A DNA stretch of 55,955 nucleotides from assembly GCA_026398535.1 (NCBI GenBank), contig JAPLSQ010000010.1:1-55955 (forward strand), written 5' to 3'. Origin of the DNA: Candidatus Sumerlaeota bacterium. Its GTDB lineage: Bacteria; Sumerlaeota; Sumerlaeia; Sumerlaeales; Sumerlaeaceae. Under the pieces are notes generated by a model. The model worked only from the letters and a program-made list of their open reading frames with translations. It did no database searches and had not been told where the DNA came from. The position numbers and the translations under genes were made by a program. Shown here piece after piece: positions 44,130-52,861 of the stretch. Each line of letters opens with the position of its first letter. Positions within the stretch are counted from its first letter, which is position 1.

Positions 44130-47030
44130 TCAGTTCCTGTTTTTCACGAGCGCATCATAACAGAGGTAGGCGATTGACTGGTATGTCTCGCCGGTGGCTT
44201 CGGTCATGCCGATCTCGCATGTCCTGCAGGTGGAATAGTAGCGGGTGTCCATGGGTTGCGCCTGCCACGACGTCTTCATTTGAGCAATTTCCCCGGCTTC
44301 GCCGCGCGTGGCTGAGCGTGTGAGTTCCGGCGTGTTGAAACCCTTATCGCCCGCGAAACCGCAGCATTCGGCCAGCACGGGAACGGTCACTTCCGAGGCG
44401 AATGTCCGGGCGACCTTGATCAGCGAATCCAGTTCGCCCTGTTTGATGAGCGTGCAGGTTGGGTGAAGAATGACGCGCCGCTCAAGGCGCGGCCAATCGC
44501 CGCGGCCGGGAAGAACGAGCTTTGCCATCAATTCCGGGAAATCGTAATACTTCATGCCGCGCCAATGCCGCAAAGTTTCACTGTCGAGATATTTTTCGAC
44601 GCAGAGAAACTGTCCCGAGCATGGCGATGTGTCGCACATCACCGGGATTTCGCCGCCCCGCGTCGCCTTCCATAGAAACTCGATGGTTCGCGCAGCGGCC
44701 GCTGCTCCGGCTTCGGGGAATCCCTTGCTGAAGAACGGCTGGCCGCAGCACAGGCTGTCAACGCCATCGGGAATGCGCGCCTGCCATCCGCACCGGTCGA
44801 GCACGGCGCTAACGGTTTCCGCCAGCCCCACATCGGCGCGCTCGCCGGGCAGCTTGCCCATTATGCGCGTCAGGCAGCTTGGGAAATAAATGATTTGTTT
44901 CGCGGAATCATTCCCTTGTGTGATTGAATGCGGCAGCCGGGGAGCGGGACCCGGTATGGGCATCCCCTTGGGCAGGCGGGCGATCTGGCCGTTTGAAAGG
45001 CGGTGGATGATCTCCGCGCCCAACCGCGCGATTGCCAAGCCCACAGGGCCGGTGGCGCGAATGGCTGCCAGACCGAAGCGCGCGCCCGCGGCAAGCGTCC
45101 CGTAGTGGCGCGCGGCTGCTGCTGCGATGCGTTTGGCGCGCTCGGAGTGTTGCGCCGCCCGCAATTCCTTGACCATGGCGCCCGTGTCGATTTTCACCGG
45201 ACAGGCCGTGGAGCACATGCTGTCGGCTGCGCATGTTTCTATGCCGAAATACTCGTATTCCTTTTCCAGTTGCGCGGCCTTGACGGACGCCGCCGGGTCG
45301 TCGAGTGAGCACAACCGTTCGACTTCGCGCAGGATGGCGATGCGCTGGCGCGGCGTGAGCGTCAGCCCGCGCGACGGGCAGTGAGGCTCGCAGAATCCGC
45401 ATTCGATGCATTTGTCCACGACGGGCGAAACAACCGGCATCACCTTGAGATGCTTCATGTGCGCCTTCGGGTCGCGGTTAAGAACCACGCCAGGATTGAG
45501 CACGTTGGCGGGATCGAGGAGTCGTTTGACCTGCCACATGATTTCATAAAGATTGGAGCCCCATTCGAGCTCGACATATGGCGTCACATTGCGCCCCGTG
45601 CCGTGCTCGGCTTTGAGCGCGCCGTCGTACTTTTTGACCACCATGCCCAGCAGTTCGTCCAGAAGCGCCGCGTAGTGGGCCGACTGTTCCGGTTTGGCGA
45701 AGTCGGTGCAGATCACGAAATGCAGGTTTCCGTCCTTGGCGTGGCCGAAGATGATGCTGTCGGGGAAGCTGTGCTTGACGAAGAGCGACTGGAGATCGAA
45801 TATGCATTCGGCCAGGCGCGCGCGCGGCACGGCGATGTCTTCTATGATGACGGCAGCGCCCATCTCGCGCATGGCGCCGACGCTGGGGAAGAGCCCCTTG
45901 CGCATGTGCCAGAGCTGCTCGCGCCGCTCGGGGTCGCGCGTGAACTCGGCGGGCGCCAGCAGGGCGTGGCGCGAGAGTATTTTTTCCGCCCCGGCCTGCC
46001 TTTCGTCGAGCGCCGGCGCGCTTTCTTCCTGGAACTCGATGAGCAGGGCGGCGCAGTTGCCCTCAATATCGAACTGATAATTCATTTCGTCCTTCACGGA
46101 GAGCATCGAAGCGCGGTCCATGATCTCGAGCACAGATGCGCCCGCGTCCACCAGTGATGCGATCGACGCGCCCGCGTCCACCAGTTCATTGAAGTAAACA
46201 AGCGCGGTTGCCTTGTGGGGCGGATCGGGGATGGTGTTGAGCGTGATTTCGGCGATGAATCCGAGCGTGCCCTCGCTGCCAATGAGCAGGTGGGCGAGGA
46301 TGTCGATGGGGCGCTCGAAATCCGTGAAGGCGTTCATGCTGTAGCCGCAGGTGTTCTTGACCGAGAATTTGCGGCGGATGCGTTCCGTGAGGGGCTTGTC
46401 CGCGCGTATGCGGTCGCGGATGTCGATCAGCCCCTTGTGAATGTCCGGGCGCTCGCGCCGCAAAATCTCGTCGTCGTCAGCGCCGGCCGTGTCCACGTAA
46501 AATCCGTCGGCGAGCATCAATTTCATACTCGCCATGGTGTGATAGCTGTTCAGGAGGACGCCGCAGCACATTCCCGAGGCGTTGTTGGCTGATATGCCGC
46601 CCATCATGCACGCGTTTATTGAAGCTGGGTCGGGGCCAATCCTGACTCCATGGCTGGCGAGAAACGCGTTGACATGCGCGCCGACAACTCCCGGTTCGAC
46701 GGCCACGCGCCGCCCGCCGTCAAGAATGCGCAACTTTTTCCAATGACGCGCCACATCCGCCAGAACGCCGTCCGTCACGGCTTGGCCCGACAGTGAGGTG
46801 CCTGCTGCGCGGAAGGTCAGGTAAAGGGCGTTTTCGCGGCAGTACTCGAGGATGCTCCGCACATCGGCGATGGAGCGCGGCAGAACAACAACGCGCGGCA
46901 CAAGGCGGTAGATGCTGGCGTCTCCGGCGTGCGCGTTGCGTTCGATGAGCCGGCTTAAAACCTGTTCGCCGCCGATGCGGGCGCGAAATCCATCGATGAT
47001 CTTTTCGTTTGTCAAGGCGTTTGAATTCAT
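44130..47030 (-). CDS. FAD/Fe-S D-2-hydroxyacid dehydrogenase (YdiJ/Dld-like)
   Basis: The 966-residue protein joins a glycolate-oxidase-type FAD-binding domain (VVLPRSIADVRSILEYCREN, then RAAGTSLSGQAVTDG and SINACMMGGISANNASGM) to an FAD-oxidase C domain, two ferredoxin-like Cys clusters (CIECGFCEPHCPS near residue 538; CSTACPVKID near 605) and two CCG domains (CCGQPFFSKG near 760; ECCGFAGDKG near 887). This is the layout of E. coli YdiJ, a D-2-hydroxyglutarate dehydrogenase, and of respiratory D-lactate dehydrogenases. Substrate not decided. Its ATG overlaps the PAS-like fragment by four bases. Confidence 0.9.
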   Translation of the reverse strand: MNSNALTNEKIIDGFRARIGGEQVLSRLIERNAHAGDASIYRLVPRVVVLPRSIADVRSILEYCRENALYLTFRAAGTSLSGQAVTDGVLADVARHWKKLRILDGGRRVAVEPGVVGAHVNAFLASHGVRIGPDPASINACMMGGISANNASGMCCGVLLNSYHTMASMKLMLADGFYVDTAGADDDEILRRERPDIHKGLIDIRDRIRADKPLTERIRRKFSVKNTCGYSMNAFTDFERPIDILAHLLIGSEGTLGFIAEITLNTIPDPPHKATALVYFNELVDAGASIASLVDAGASVLEIMDRASMLSVKDEMNYQFDIEGNCAALLIEFQEESAPALDERQAGAEKILSRHALLAPAEFTRDPERREQLWHMRKGLFPSVGAMREMGAAVIIEDIAVPRARLAECIFDLQSLFVKHSFPDSIIFGHAKDGNLHFVICTDFAKPEQSAHYAALLDELLGMVVKKYDGALKAEHGTGRNVTPYVELEWGSNLYEIMWQVKRLLDPANVLNPGVVLNRDPKAHMKHLKVMPVVSPVVDKCIECGFCEPHCPSRGLTLTPRQRIAILREVERLCSLDDPAASVKAAQLEKEYEYFGIETCAADSMCSTACPVKIDTGAMVKELRAAQHSERAKRIAAAAARHYGTLAAGARFGLAAIRATGPVGLAIARLGAEIIHRLSNGQIARLPKGMPIPGPAPRLPHSITQGNDSAKQIIYFPSCLTRIMGKLPGERADVGLAETVSAVLDRCGWQARIPDGVDSLCCGQPFFSKGFPEAGAAAAARTIEFLWKATRGGEIPVMCDTSPCSGQFLCVEKYLDSETLRHWRGMKYYDFPELMAKLVLPGRGDWPRLERRVILHPTCTLIKQGELDSLIKVARTFASEVTVPVLAECCGFAGDKGFNTPELTRSATRGEAGEIAQMKTSWQAQPMDTRYYSTCRTCEIGMTEATGETYQSIAYLCYDALVKNRN

Positions 47031-47257
47031 TTGCCTTGCTGTGCGGGCGCGAGCGTGTCGATCAGCCTGTTGCCCGATTCGAGGATGAGAAAAATATCGG
47101 GCGTTGCGATGAGAAGCTGGCGCAACAGCGGCATCGGGAAAAATTCGCGGTATTGGGTTTCAATCTCTTGCTCCGTGACGCGTTCAGCGGGAGCGAACAA
47201 TGTTTCCTGGGCCATTTGGTATTCAATCATTCCATGTGATTGTTTAACATCGTCCAA
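47027..47257 (-). CDS. Short PAS-like fragment coupled to the dehydrogenase gene
   Basis: The 76-residue protein has AERVTEQEIETQYREFF then LLRQLLIATPDIFLILESGNRLI, which resembles the start of PAS-domain sensor kinases (pattern 'LLxxxPDIxLILNxxRxIVxxN'). The rest of the PAS fold and any kinase are missing: after NRLIDTLAPAQQGK the frame ends at the dehydrogenase ATG. Starts at 47230 or 47215 are also possible. Either a truncated sensor gene or a short real partner of the dehydrogenase; the former is my preference. Confidence 0.5.
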   Translation of the reverse strand: MDDVKQSHGMIEYQMAQETLFAPAERVTEQEIETQYREFFPMPLLRQLLIATPDIFLILESGNRLIDTLAPAQQGK

Positions 47258-47337
47258 TCAGCAGAATGACAGGACAGGTTCAAGCAAATTAGCCAGGCCC
47301 GGAATAGCAGGTTGCGCGCATTTCGCGCGGCGCGCCG

Positions 47338-48795
47338 TTAATCGGCCTTCGAGGCTCCCGAAATCAGGTTGCGCGTGGACAGGTTTTCGAATAATTCAAG
47401 CAGGACGACACGGCCGCCGTATTCCCGCACGATTTCGTGGCCTTCCACTTGGTCCGGCGCGTAGTTGTTGCCCTTGACGAGGATGTCGGGTTTCAGGGCG
47501 CGGATGATTTCGCGGGGCGTGTCGTCGGCAAAAGGCACGATATAATCCACGCTTTCCATTGCGGCAAGAATCTTTTCGCGCTCGGTCTGCTTGATGATGG
47601 GGCGCGGAGCGCCCTTGAGGCGGGTAATGGCGTCATCGGTGTTTGTGGCCAGCACAAGCACGTCGCCCAGCGCGCGGGCATCGCGCAAAAAGACGACGTG
47701 CCCCGCGTGGATGAAGTCGAAGCACCCGTTTGTGAAGACGATGCGTTTTCCCGCCGCCCTGAGTTGCTCACCCAATTCTTGCAGGTCGGATGCCGAACGC
47801 AGTTTGCGCCCGGTGGAGCCGGGCATGATGGCAGCGCGCAATTCCTGGCGGGAGACGGTTGCCGCGCCGATTTTTCCCACGACCACGCCGGCGGCTGCGT
47901 TTGCAAGGCGCGCCGCATCGGCGGCGTCCGCGCCAGCCGCCACGCCCATCGCCATGAAGGAGATGAACGTGTCGCCGGCTCCTGTCACATCGAACACCTC
48001 GCGCGCGGTGGCGTGCAGCCGCAATGGTTCGCGGCCGCGTCCGAAAAGCGACAATCCCTCGGGTCCGCGCGTGATGACAAGGTTCCGGCAATCGGTGATT
48101 TCCAGCAGGGCCTGGGCGGCGGCATGAATGCCCTGCTCATCAGGCTCTGAGCGCCCCGTTGCCTCGCAGGCTTCGCGGGTGTTCGGCGTCAGACACCATG
48201 CGCCGCGATAACGCGAGTAATCGCGCCCCTTGGGGTCGACAAACAGCGGGATGCCCATTTTGCGCGACGCCTCGATGATTGTCCGCAGAACACGGGGTGT
48301 GAGGGCGCCTTTGCCATAATCGGAAATGGCAACGGCCTGGCATTGGGCCAGCCGGTCAAGACATGACTTCGCCAGTTGTTCCTCGGCCTGCGGCGGGATC
48401 GGGTTCTTGTCCTCCCTGTCGAGGCGCAGCATCTGCTGCCCGTGTGAAACGATACGGGTCTTGGTCGTGGTGCGCCTTGACTCAAGACGGAGCACGCCTT
48501 GGCAATCGGCTCCGATCCGGCGCATCTGTGACAACAGCATTTCGCTCTCGCTGTCGCGTCCAGTCACCCCCGCGCACCACACTTTACCGCCCACGGCGCA
48601 TATGTTGCGCGCCACGTTGGCCGCCCCGCCCGGCGCCCACTCCTCGCTCTGAAACACAACCACCGGCACAGGCGCCTCGGGCGAGATGCGCTCGGAGGAG
48701 CCGTGAACATAATGATCAAGGATTAAATCGCCCATAACAAGCAGGCGGCAACCGCTTAAGCGGTCGAGCAAATCAAGAATATCAATTGGGCTCAT
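47338..48795 (-). CDS. hldE: Bifunctional heptose-7-phosphate kinase/heptose-1-phosphate adenylyltransferase
   Basis: HldE makes ADP-heptose for the LPS inner core. The N-terminal PfkB kinase domain (about 1-320) has APGGAANVARNICAVGG and the catalytic DVTGAGDTF. The C-terminal nucleotidyltransferase (about 345-485) begins with FTNGCFDFIHAGHVVFL. Both halves look intact, and the length of 485 residues matches the fused enzyme. This is direct evidence for LPS and thus an outer membrane. No other LPS genes flank it. Confidence 0.95.
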   Translation of the reverse strand: MSPIDILDLLDRLSGCRLLVMGDLILDHYVHGSSERISPEAPVPVVVFQSEEWAPGGAANVARNICAVGGKVWCAGVTGRDSESEMLLSQMRRIGADCQGVLRLESRRTTTKTRIVSHGQQMLRLDREDKNPIPPQAEEQLAKSCLDRLAQCQAVAISDYGKGALTPRVLRTIIEASRKMGIPLFVDPKGRDYSRYRGAWCLTPNTREACEATGRSEPDEQGIHAAAQALLEITDCRNLVITRGPEGLSLFGRGREPLRLHATAREVFDVTGAGDTFISFMAMGVAAGADAADAARLANAAAGVVVGKIGAATVSRQELRAAIMPGSTGRKLRSASDLQELGEQLRAAGKRIVFTNGCFDFIHAGHVVFLRDARALGDVLVLATNTDDAITRLKGAPRPIIKQTEREKILAAMESVDYIVPFADDTPREIIRALKPDILVKGNNYAPDQVEGHEIVREYGGRVVLLELFENLSTRNLISGASKAD

Positions 48796-48935
48796 GGAAG
48801 TCCTAAAAACAGTGATGAAGAAAAAAATAACATTAAATTAAAATTTGTTCATTTTCCTCTTGATTAAGCCAAACAGCCTATAACAGGATTGCCTCAGATT
48901 CGGTTGTCGAATCAAATGAGGAAAGGAGATTTTGG

Positions 48936-49490
48936 ATGCGTACTTGTTCGAAGGCCGCGAAACTATTCGCGTCGCTGATTGTAACTGCTGCCGTTATCCT
49001 GACGCCTATGCCGTCGATCGCTGGTGGGGAACTTCCCTCCAGGCCGATTGCACAGCAGGCGGTTTGCCCGGTACCGGTGACCAAGTCCTACGCTTGGTGG
49101 GACATGATTCTCTATTACATTCCGAATCGTGTTCTCGACTTCGTGGACATCGGCCGCGCAAGCATTGGCATTGGCCCCGGCTATGGGCTCAATGTACGGT
49201 TGACAGAGCTGGCCGAGGTGGGCGTTGGGAAGTATGAAACGACCCGTTTCGGTATGAAGGGCCGTGTTCTCCCGATTTATGAGGAGAATATCGATGAGGC
49301 CGGAGTTGCTTTCCTCGGCTTCGTGAACGGTTGCCTGCAGCGTGACCCGACTGAAATCGGCGCTGACCTTCATGTTGGCATTATCGGCGCACAAGTGGCC
49401 GTATCGCTGGCAGAAGCCGCTGACTTCATAACGGGCATCGTTCTGATCGACCTCCAGGGCGACGATCTCGGTCCCAATCCCTGGGAGTAA
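48936..49490 (+). CDS. Small exported protein, conserved-looking
   Basis: The 184-residue protein starts with a signal peptide (KLFASLIVTAAVILTPMPSIAGG). The mature part has WWDMILYYIPNRVLDFVDIGRASIGIGPGYGLNVRLTEL (split here as IPNRVLDFVDI, GIGPGYGLN), which I recall as a motif of uncharacterised exported proteins in several uncultured Gram-negative phyla. The end DLQGDDLGPNPWE is acidic. AAAGGAG lies 7 bases before the ATG and a strong terminator follows, so it is a single-gene unit. Function unknown. Confidence 0.75.
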   Translation: MRTCSKAAKLFASLIVTAAVILTPMPSIAGGELPSRPIAQQAVCPVPVTKSYAWWDMILYYIPNRVLDFVDIGRASIGIGPGYGLNVRLTELAEVGVGKYETTRFGMKGRVLPIYEENIDEAGVAFLGFVNGCLQRDPTEIGADLHVGIIGAQVAVSLAEAADFITGIVLIDLQGDDLGPNPWE

Positions 49491-49552
49491 ATCAACAGAC
49501 GCGGAGCGTTTCGATAAGAGGCGCGCCGCTTTCCGGAAATCGGCGCAGATTC

Positions 49553-49588
49553 GGGCAGAAGTCCATCGTGACTTCTGCCCTTTTCTTT
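49553..49588 (+). terminator. Strong intrinsic terminator of the small exported protein gene
   Basis: Perfect 11-base arms GGGCAGAAGTC (49553-49563) and GACTTCTGCCC (49570-49580) enclose a six-base loop and are followed by TTTTCTTT. It is 60 bases after the stop. Confidence 0.93.
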
Positions 49589-49754
49589 GTGCGCAAGATT
49601 TCGAGATGCCCGCCAAGCGCCCGTTTCGATTTGTGTCATGCGCGTCCCGCCAGCGAATCATGACAGGGACGGTCATGCCGCCTTCTCCTAAATCAGGCAT
49701 ATTGTGTTTTGTCAGAATACCCAATATCCTTCCTGTGTTATTCAAACGATTACC

Positions 49755-50777
49755 ATGACATCAGCCGTCGAACAAGCACATGCGACAATTGATGATCCGT
49801 CAATCGCGCGCGATGTCGCCGATGTGTTGCTTGAGAGACATTCTTTTCTCATCGCCGGCCATCTGCGTCCAGACGGCGATTGTCTTGGATCGGCGCTGGC
49901 TCTCATGGTCATCCTCCGCCAACTCGGCAAATCGGCGCGCTTTTACACCACCGGCCCGATTCCCCCGTGTTTTTGTTATCTGCCGTATTTCGGCGAAATA
50001 GAAACGTCGCCGCCGCCGGAACCGTTTGATGCCATCATCTGCGTCGACAGCAGCGATTTTGACAGGGTGGAGGAAAGTTTCAAGCCGACGGGCTTTGTGA
50101 TCAACATCGACCACCATCTCACAAATGCGATGTTTGGCAATCTCAACTGGGTGGACACGACGGTGGCCGCAACGGGCGAACTGATCTATCGCCTCGCGCA
50201 CGCGATGAATCACCAAATCACGCCTGACATCGCGTCGTGCCTGTTTACGGCCATTATGACGGATACCGGCGGTTTCCGCTACTCAAACACGACGGAGAAG
50301 ACCTTCCAGGTCGTGGCGCATCTCGTGCGATGCGGCGCGGCTCCCGGCCTGATCGCCCAGTATGTTTTTGACAGCCGCAAACCGCAGTCAGCTTGGCTGG
50401 CGGGCAATGTGCTGACAACCCTCAAATATGAATTTGACGGGCGTTTCGTGTGGAACAAAATCACCCATGAGCAGTATGCCGTGGTTGGCGGCGACATTTA
50501 TGAGCCAGAAGGGCTGACGAGTGAAATGCGCGCAATTGACGGAGTGGAAATTGCCGTGCTCTTCCATGAAACCCCCGACAACCGGTGCCGTCTTGGTCTG
50601 AGGTCGCGCGGGCTTGTGGATGTGAGCAAACTCGCCGAGAAGCTTGGCGGCGGCGGGCACCACAACGCCAGCGGCGCGATGGTCAAGCACATGGATTATA
50701 CCGCCGCGAAAAACTGGTGCCTCGGGATCATCCGGGAATATCTGTCAGAGAATCTGCCAGCGCTTCCCGCGCGCTGA
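49755..50777 (+). CDS. nrnA: DHH-family phosphoesterase (NrnA/oligoribonuclease type)
   Basis: DHH/DHHA1 proteins of this type degrade short RNA (and often pAp). The metal motifs are GHLRPDGDCLGSALAL, CVDSSDFDRV and NIDHHLTNAMFG (DHH), with TDTGGFRYSN further on. The C-terminal DHHA1 domain has VDVSKLAEKLGGGGHHNASGA, the substrate-binding GGGHxxAxG. The ATG at 49755 gives 340 residues; a GTG at 49704 is possible. Ribosome-binding-factor and truB genes, frequent neighbours, are absent. Confidence 0.9.
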   Translation: MTSAVEQAHATIDDPSIARDVADVLLERHSFLIAGHLRPDGDCLGSALALMVILRQLGKSARFYTTGPIPPCFCYLPYFGEIETSPPPEPFDAIICVDSSDFDRVEESFKPTGFVINIDHHLTNAMFGNLNWVDTTVAATGELIYRLAHAMNHQITPDIASCLFTAIMTDTGGFRYSNTTEKTFQVVAHLVRCGAAPGLIAQYVFDSRKPQSAWLAGNVLTTLKYEFDGRFVWNKITHEQYAVVGGDIYEPEGLTSEMRAIDGVEIAVLFHETPDNRCRLGLRSRGLVDVSKLAEKLGGGGHHNASGAMVKHMDYTAAKNWCLGIIREYLSENLPALPAR

Positions 50778-50881
50778 AATCACAACCGCGACAACCTTTC
50801 AGTCCATCGTCCAGCACGTCCGATTGTTTTTAGTTGCCACAATTGTGCTCCAGGCTCCATGAATAAAGACAGATTGCAATG

Positions 50882-50893
50882 ACACTATAGTGT
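50882..50893. repeat. 12-base perfect palindrome, possible operator
   Basis: ACACTATAGTGT is its own reverse complement and contains TATAGT, a near match to a -10 box, 68 bases before the pilB ATG. A repressor binding here would block that promoter; no -35 box is evident. Confidence 0.4.
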
Positions 50894-50900
50894 GGCAGGA

Positions 50901-50930
50901 GCGTCTTGCGCGGCGCAAAACGCAAGACGC
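50901..50930 (+). promoter_or_regulatory. 10-base-pair hairpin in the pilB leader
   Basis: GCGTCTTGCG (50901-50910) and CGCAAGACGC (50921-50930) are perfect inverted repeats around a 10-base loop. There is no following T-run, so it is not a simple terminator. It lies in the untranslated leader 30 bases before pilB and could control mRNA stability or translation. Confidence 0.5.
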
Positions 50931-50960
50931 GCTTTCCAGCATGAATCAAGGCAGGCAGGC

Positions 50961-52754
50961 ATGGCGGCAGACAAGTCCTCCGACGAAAAACGCAAGGTGC
51001 TGGATGACACCGCGGCGGTGAAATACAAGCCGGTTTCTCAGCCGGGCATGGGCGGCGCGCGCAAAGCGCCCGGTTCCATAAGCGGCGACGAGGACCGCGA
51101 GGCCATCAAACAGATCATCCCGCAGGATGAAAGCGCCCAGACGCTCAAACACGCGACTGTTGCGCTGACATTCACGAACGACAAGGATGTCCTTGACGAT
51201 CTGTCGGCGAATCTTGGCTACGAAAAGGCGGACCTGAAGGCGCTTAAAGCCACTCCCGACCTTATCAAACAGATCGATCCGAAGCATGCCATAAAATACA
51301 GGATTTTTCCTGTTCGTTACACGGATGACGCTTTGTGGGTGGCAATCGCGGATCCTCTGAATATTCAGATCACTGACGACCTCCAGCGCATCTATCACAA
51401 GCAGATACACTCGGTCGTGGCCCCGGAAGATGATATCATACGCCACATCCGCCATTACTACGAGGGCTCGGCCATCTCCGATATGTACGACAAGGCCGCC
51501 GATGATGCGATCCAGGCCGAGACCAAGGACACCGAGGATGAGCTCTACACCGACGCGATGCTCAAAACCGGACCTGAAACGGCCGAGCCGCCTGTCGTGA
51601 AATTTGTGGGGCTTCTGTTCAAGCAGGCTGTTCAGGACCGCGCTTCGGATATTCACGTCGAGCCGAACAAAACGGGCATCACGATCCGGTTCCGTGTGGA
51701 CGGTGTGTTGCACGAGGTGCCGGCGCCCCCCAAGCGCTGGCAGAACTCCGTCATTTCGCGCCTCAAGGTGCTCTCGGGCATGGACCTTGCCGAGAAGCGT
51801 GTGCCACTCGACGGGCGCATCAAGCTGGACATCCCGGGCAAAAACCTCGATGTTCGTGTTTCATCGTTGCCCACCATCTTTGGCGAATCCATCGTCATGC
51901 GTATTCTTGACCAGGCCAGCGTGCTCATGGGTCTTGAGGATGTTGGATTTTTAGAAGACAATATCAGGCGGTTCCGCACGCTTATCAAAAGCCCCAATGG
52001 GGTTATCCTGATGACGGGCCCCACTGGGTCGGGCAAGACGACGACGCTCTATTCGGCCCTTGCCACCATCAACCACCCCGAGGTAAAGATCGTCACAGTT
52101 GAGGATCCTGTGGAGTACATGCTCGATGGTGTGAACCAGGTTCACGTCAACAAAGAAATCGGGCTCGACTTCGCCTATGCCCTGCGCTCCATCCTCCGCC
52201 AGTCGCCCGACGTCATCATGGTGGGTGAAATGCGCGACACGGAAACGGCGGAAATCGGCATCCGCGCGGCGCTCACGGGCCACCTTGTTTTCAGCACTCT
52301 CCACACCAATGACGCCCCCAGCGCCTGCATCCGCCTCATCGACATGGGCATCAAGCCGTTCCTCGTCGCCAGCTCCATTCAAGCTGTCATCGCCCAGCGC
52401 CTTGTGCGCCGCATCTGCAGCACCTGCCGCGATACCTATAAGCCCAAACCTGATGAAATCGCCAGCGCGGGCCACGATCCTGACGAAATGGCCGACACGC
52501 CTTTCTACAAGGGAAAAGGTTGTGACCGATGCAGTCACAGCGGTTACCGCGGCCGCATAGCCATCCACGAAATGTTCATCATGGATCCGGATATACGCCA
52601 CATGGTCATCCGCTCGGAATCGGCCAACAAACTGAAAAAAGTTGGCATCGAAAAGGGCATGCGCACACTGCGCATGGACGGCTGGCAAAAAGTGCTTCTT
52701 GGTCATACCACGATACCCGAAGTCATGCGCGTCACCGCCGCTGACGAGTGGTAG
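50961..52754 (+). CDS. Type II secretion/type IV pilus assembly ATPase
   Basis: GspE/PilB ATPases power pseudopilus or pilus extension at the inner membrane. The 597-residue protein has an N-terminal GspE-N domain (about 65-175), then the ATPase with DRASDIHVEP, Walker A GPTGSGKTTTLYS near residue 355, the Asp-box VTVEDPVEY, the Walker B-like SPDVIMVGEMRD, and the His-box LTGHLVFSTLHTND. The zinc tetracysteine is present (CSTCRDTY and CDRCSHSGYRG). The ATG at 50961 is chosen over 50892. No gspF/pilC or pilT gene is adjacent. Confidence 0.94.
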   Translation: MAADKSSDEKRKVLDDTAAVKYKPVSQPGMGGARKAPGSISGDEDREAIKQIIPQDESAQTLKHATVALTFTNDKDVLDDLSANLGYEKADLKALKATPDLIKQIDPKHAIKYRIFPVRYTDDALWVAIADPLNIQITDDLQRIYHKQIHSVVAPEDDIIRHIRHYYEGSAISDMYDKAADDAIQAETKDTEDELYTDAMLKTGPETAEPPVVKFVGLLFKQAVQDRASDIHVEPNKTGITIRFRVDGVLHEVPAPPKRWQNSVISRLKVLSGMDLAEKRVPLDGRIKLDIPGKNLDVRVSSLPTIFGESIVMRILDQASVLMGLEDVGFLEDNIRRFRTLIKSPNGVILMTGPTGSGKTTTLYSALATINHPEVKIVTVEDPVEYMLDGVNQVHVNKEIGLDFAYALRSILRQSPDVIMVGEMRDTETAEIGIRAALTGHLVFSTLHTNDAPSACIRLIDMGIKPFLVASSIQAVIAQRLVRRICSTCRDTYKPKPDEIASAGHDPDEMADTPFYKGKGCDRCSHSGYRGRIAIHEMFIMDPDIRHMVIRSESANKLKKVGIEKGMRTLRMDGWQKVLLGHTTIPEVMRVTAADEW

Positions 52755-52861
52755 AAACATGGGCGGCGGCCGATCGTGACGGCGCGGACGTTGCGCGAAA
52801 CGGGGGCGTTTTGCCCGCGGAGCAATCGCCATTATATCAAAATATCCGGTAAGCGTTCATC

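Noticed and set aside
45381..46157. 258-codon plus-strand frame opposite the FAD/Fe-S dehydrogenase
   Set aside because: Antisense shadow, no family resemblance.
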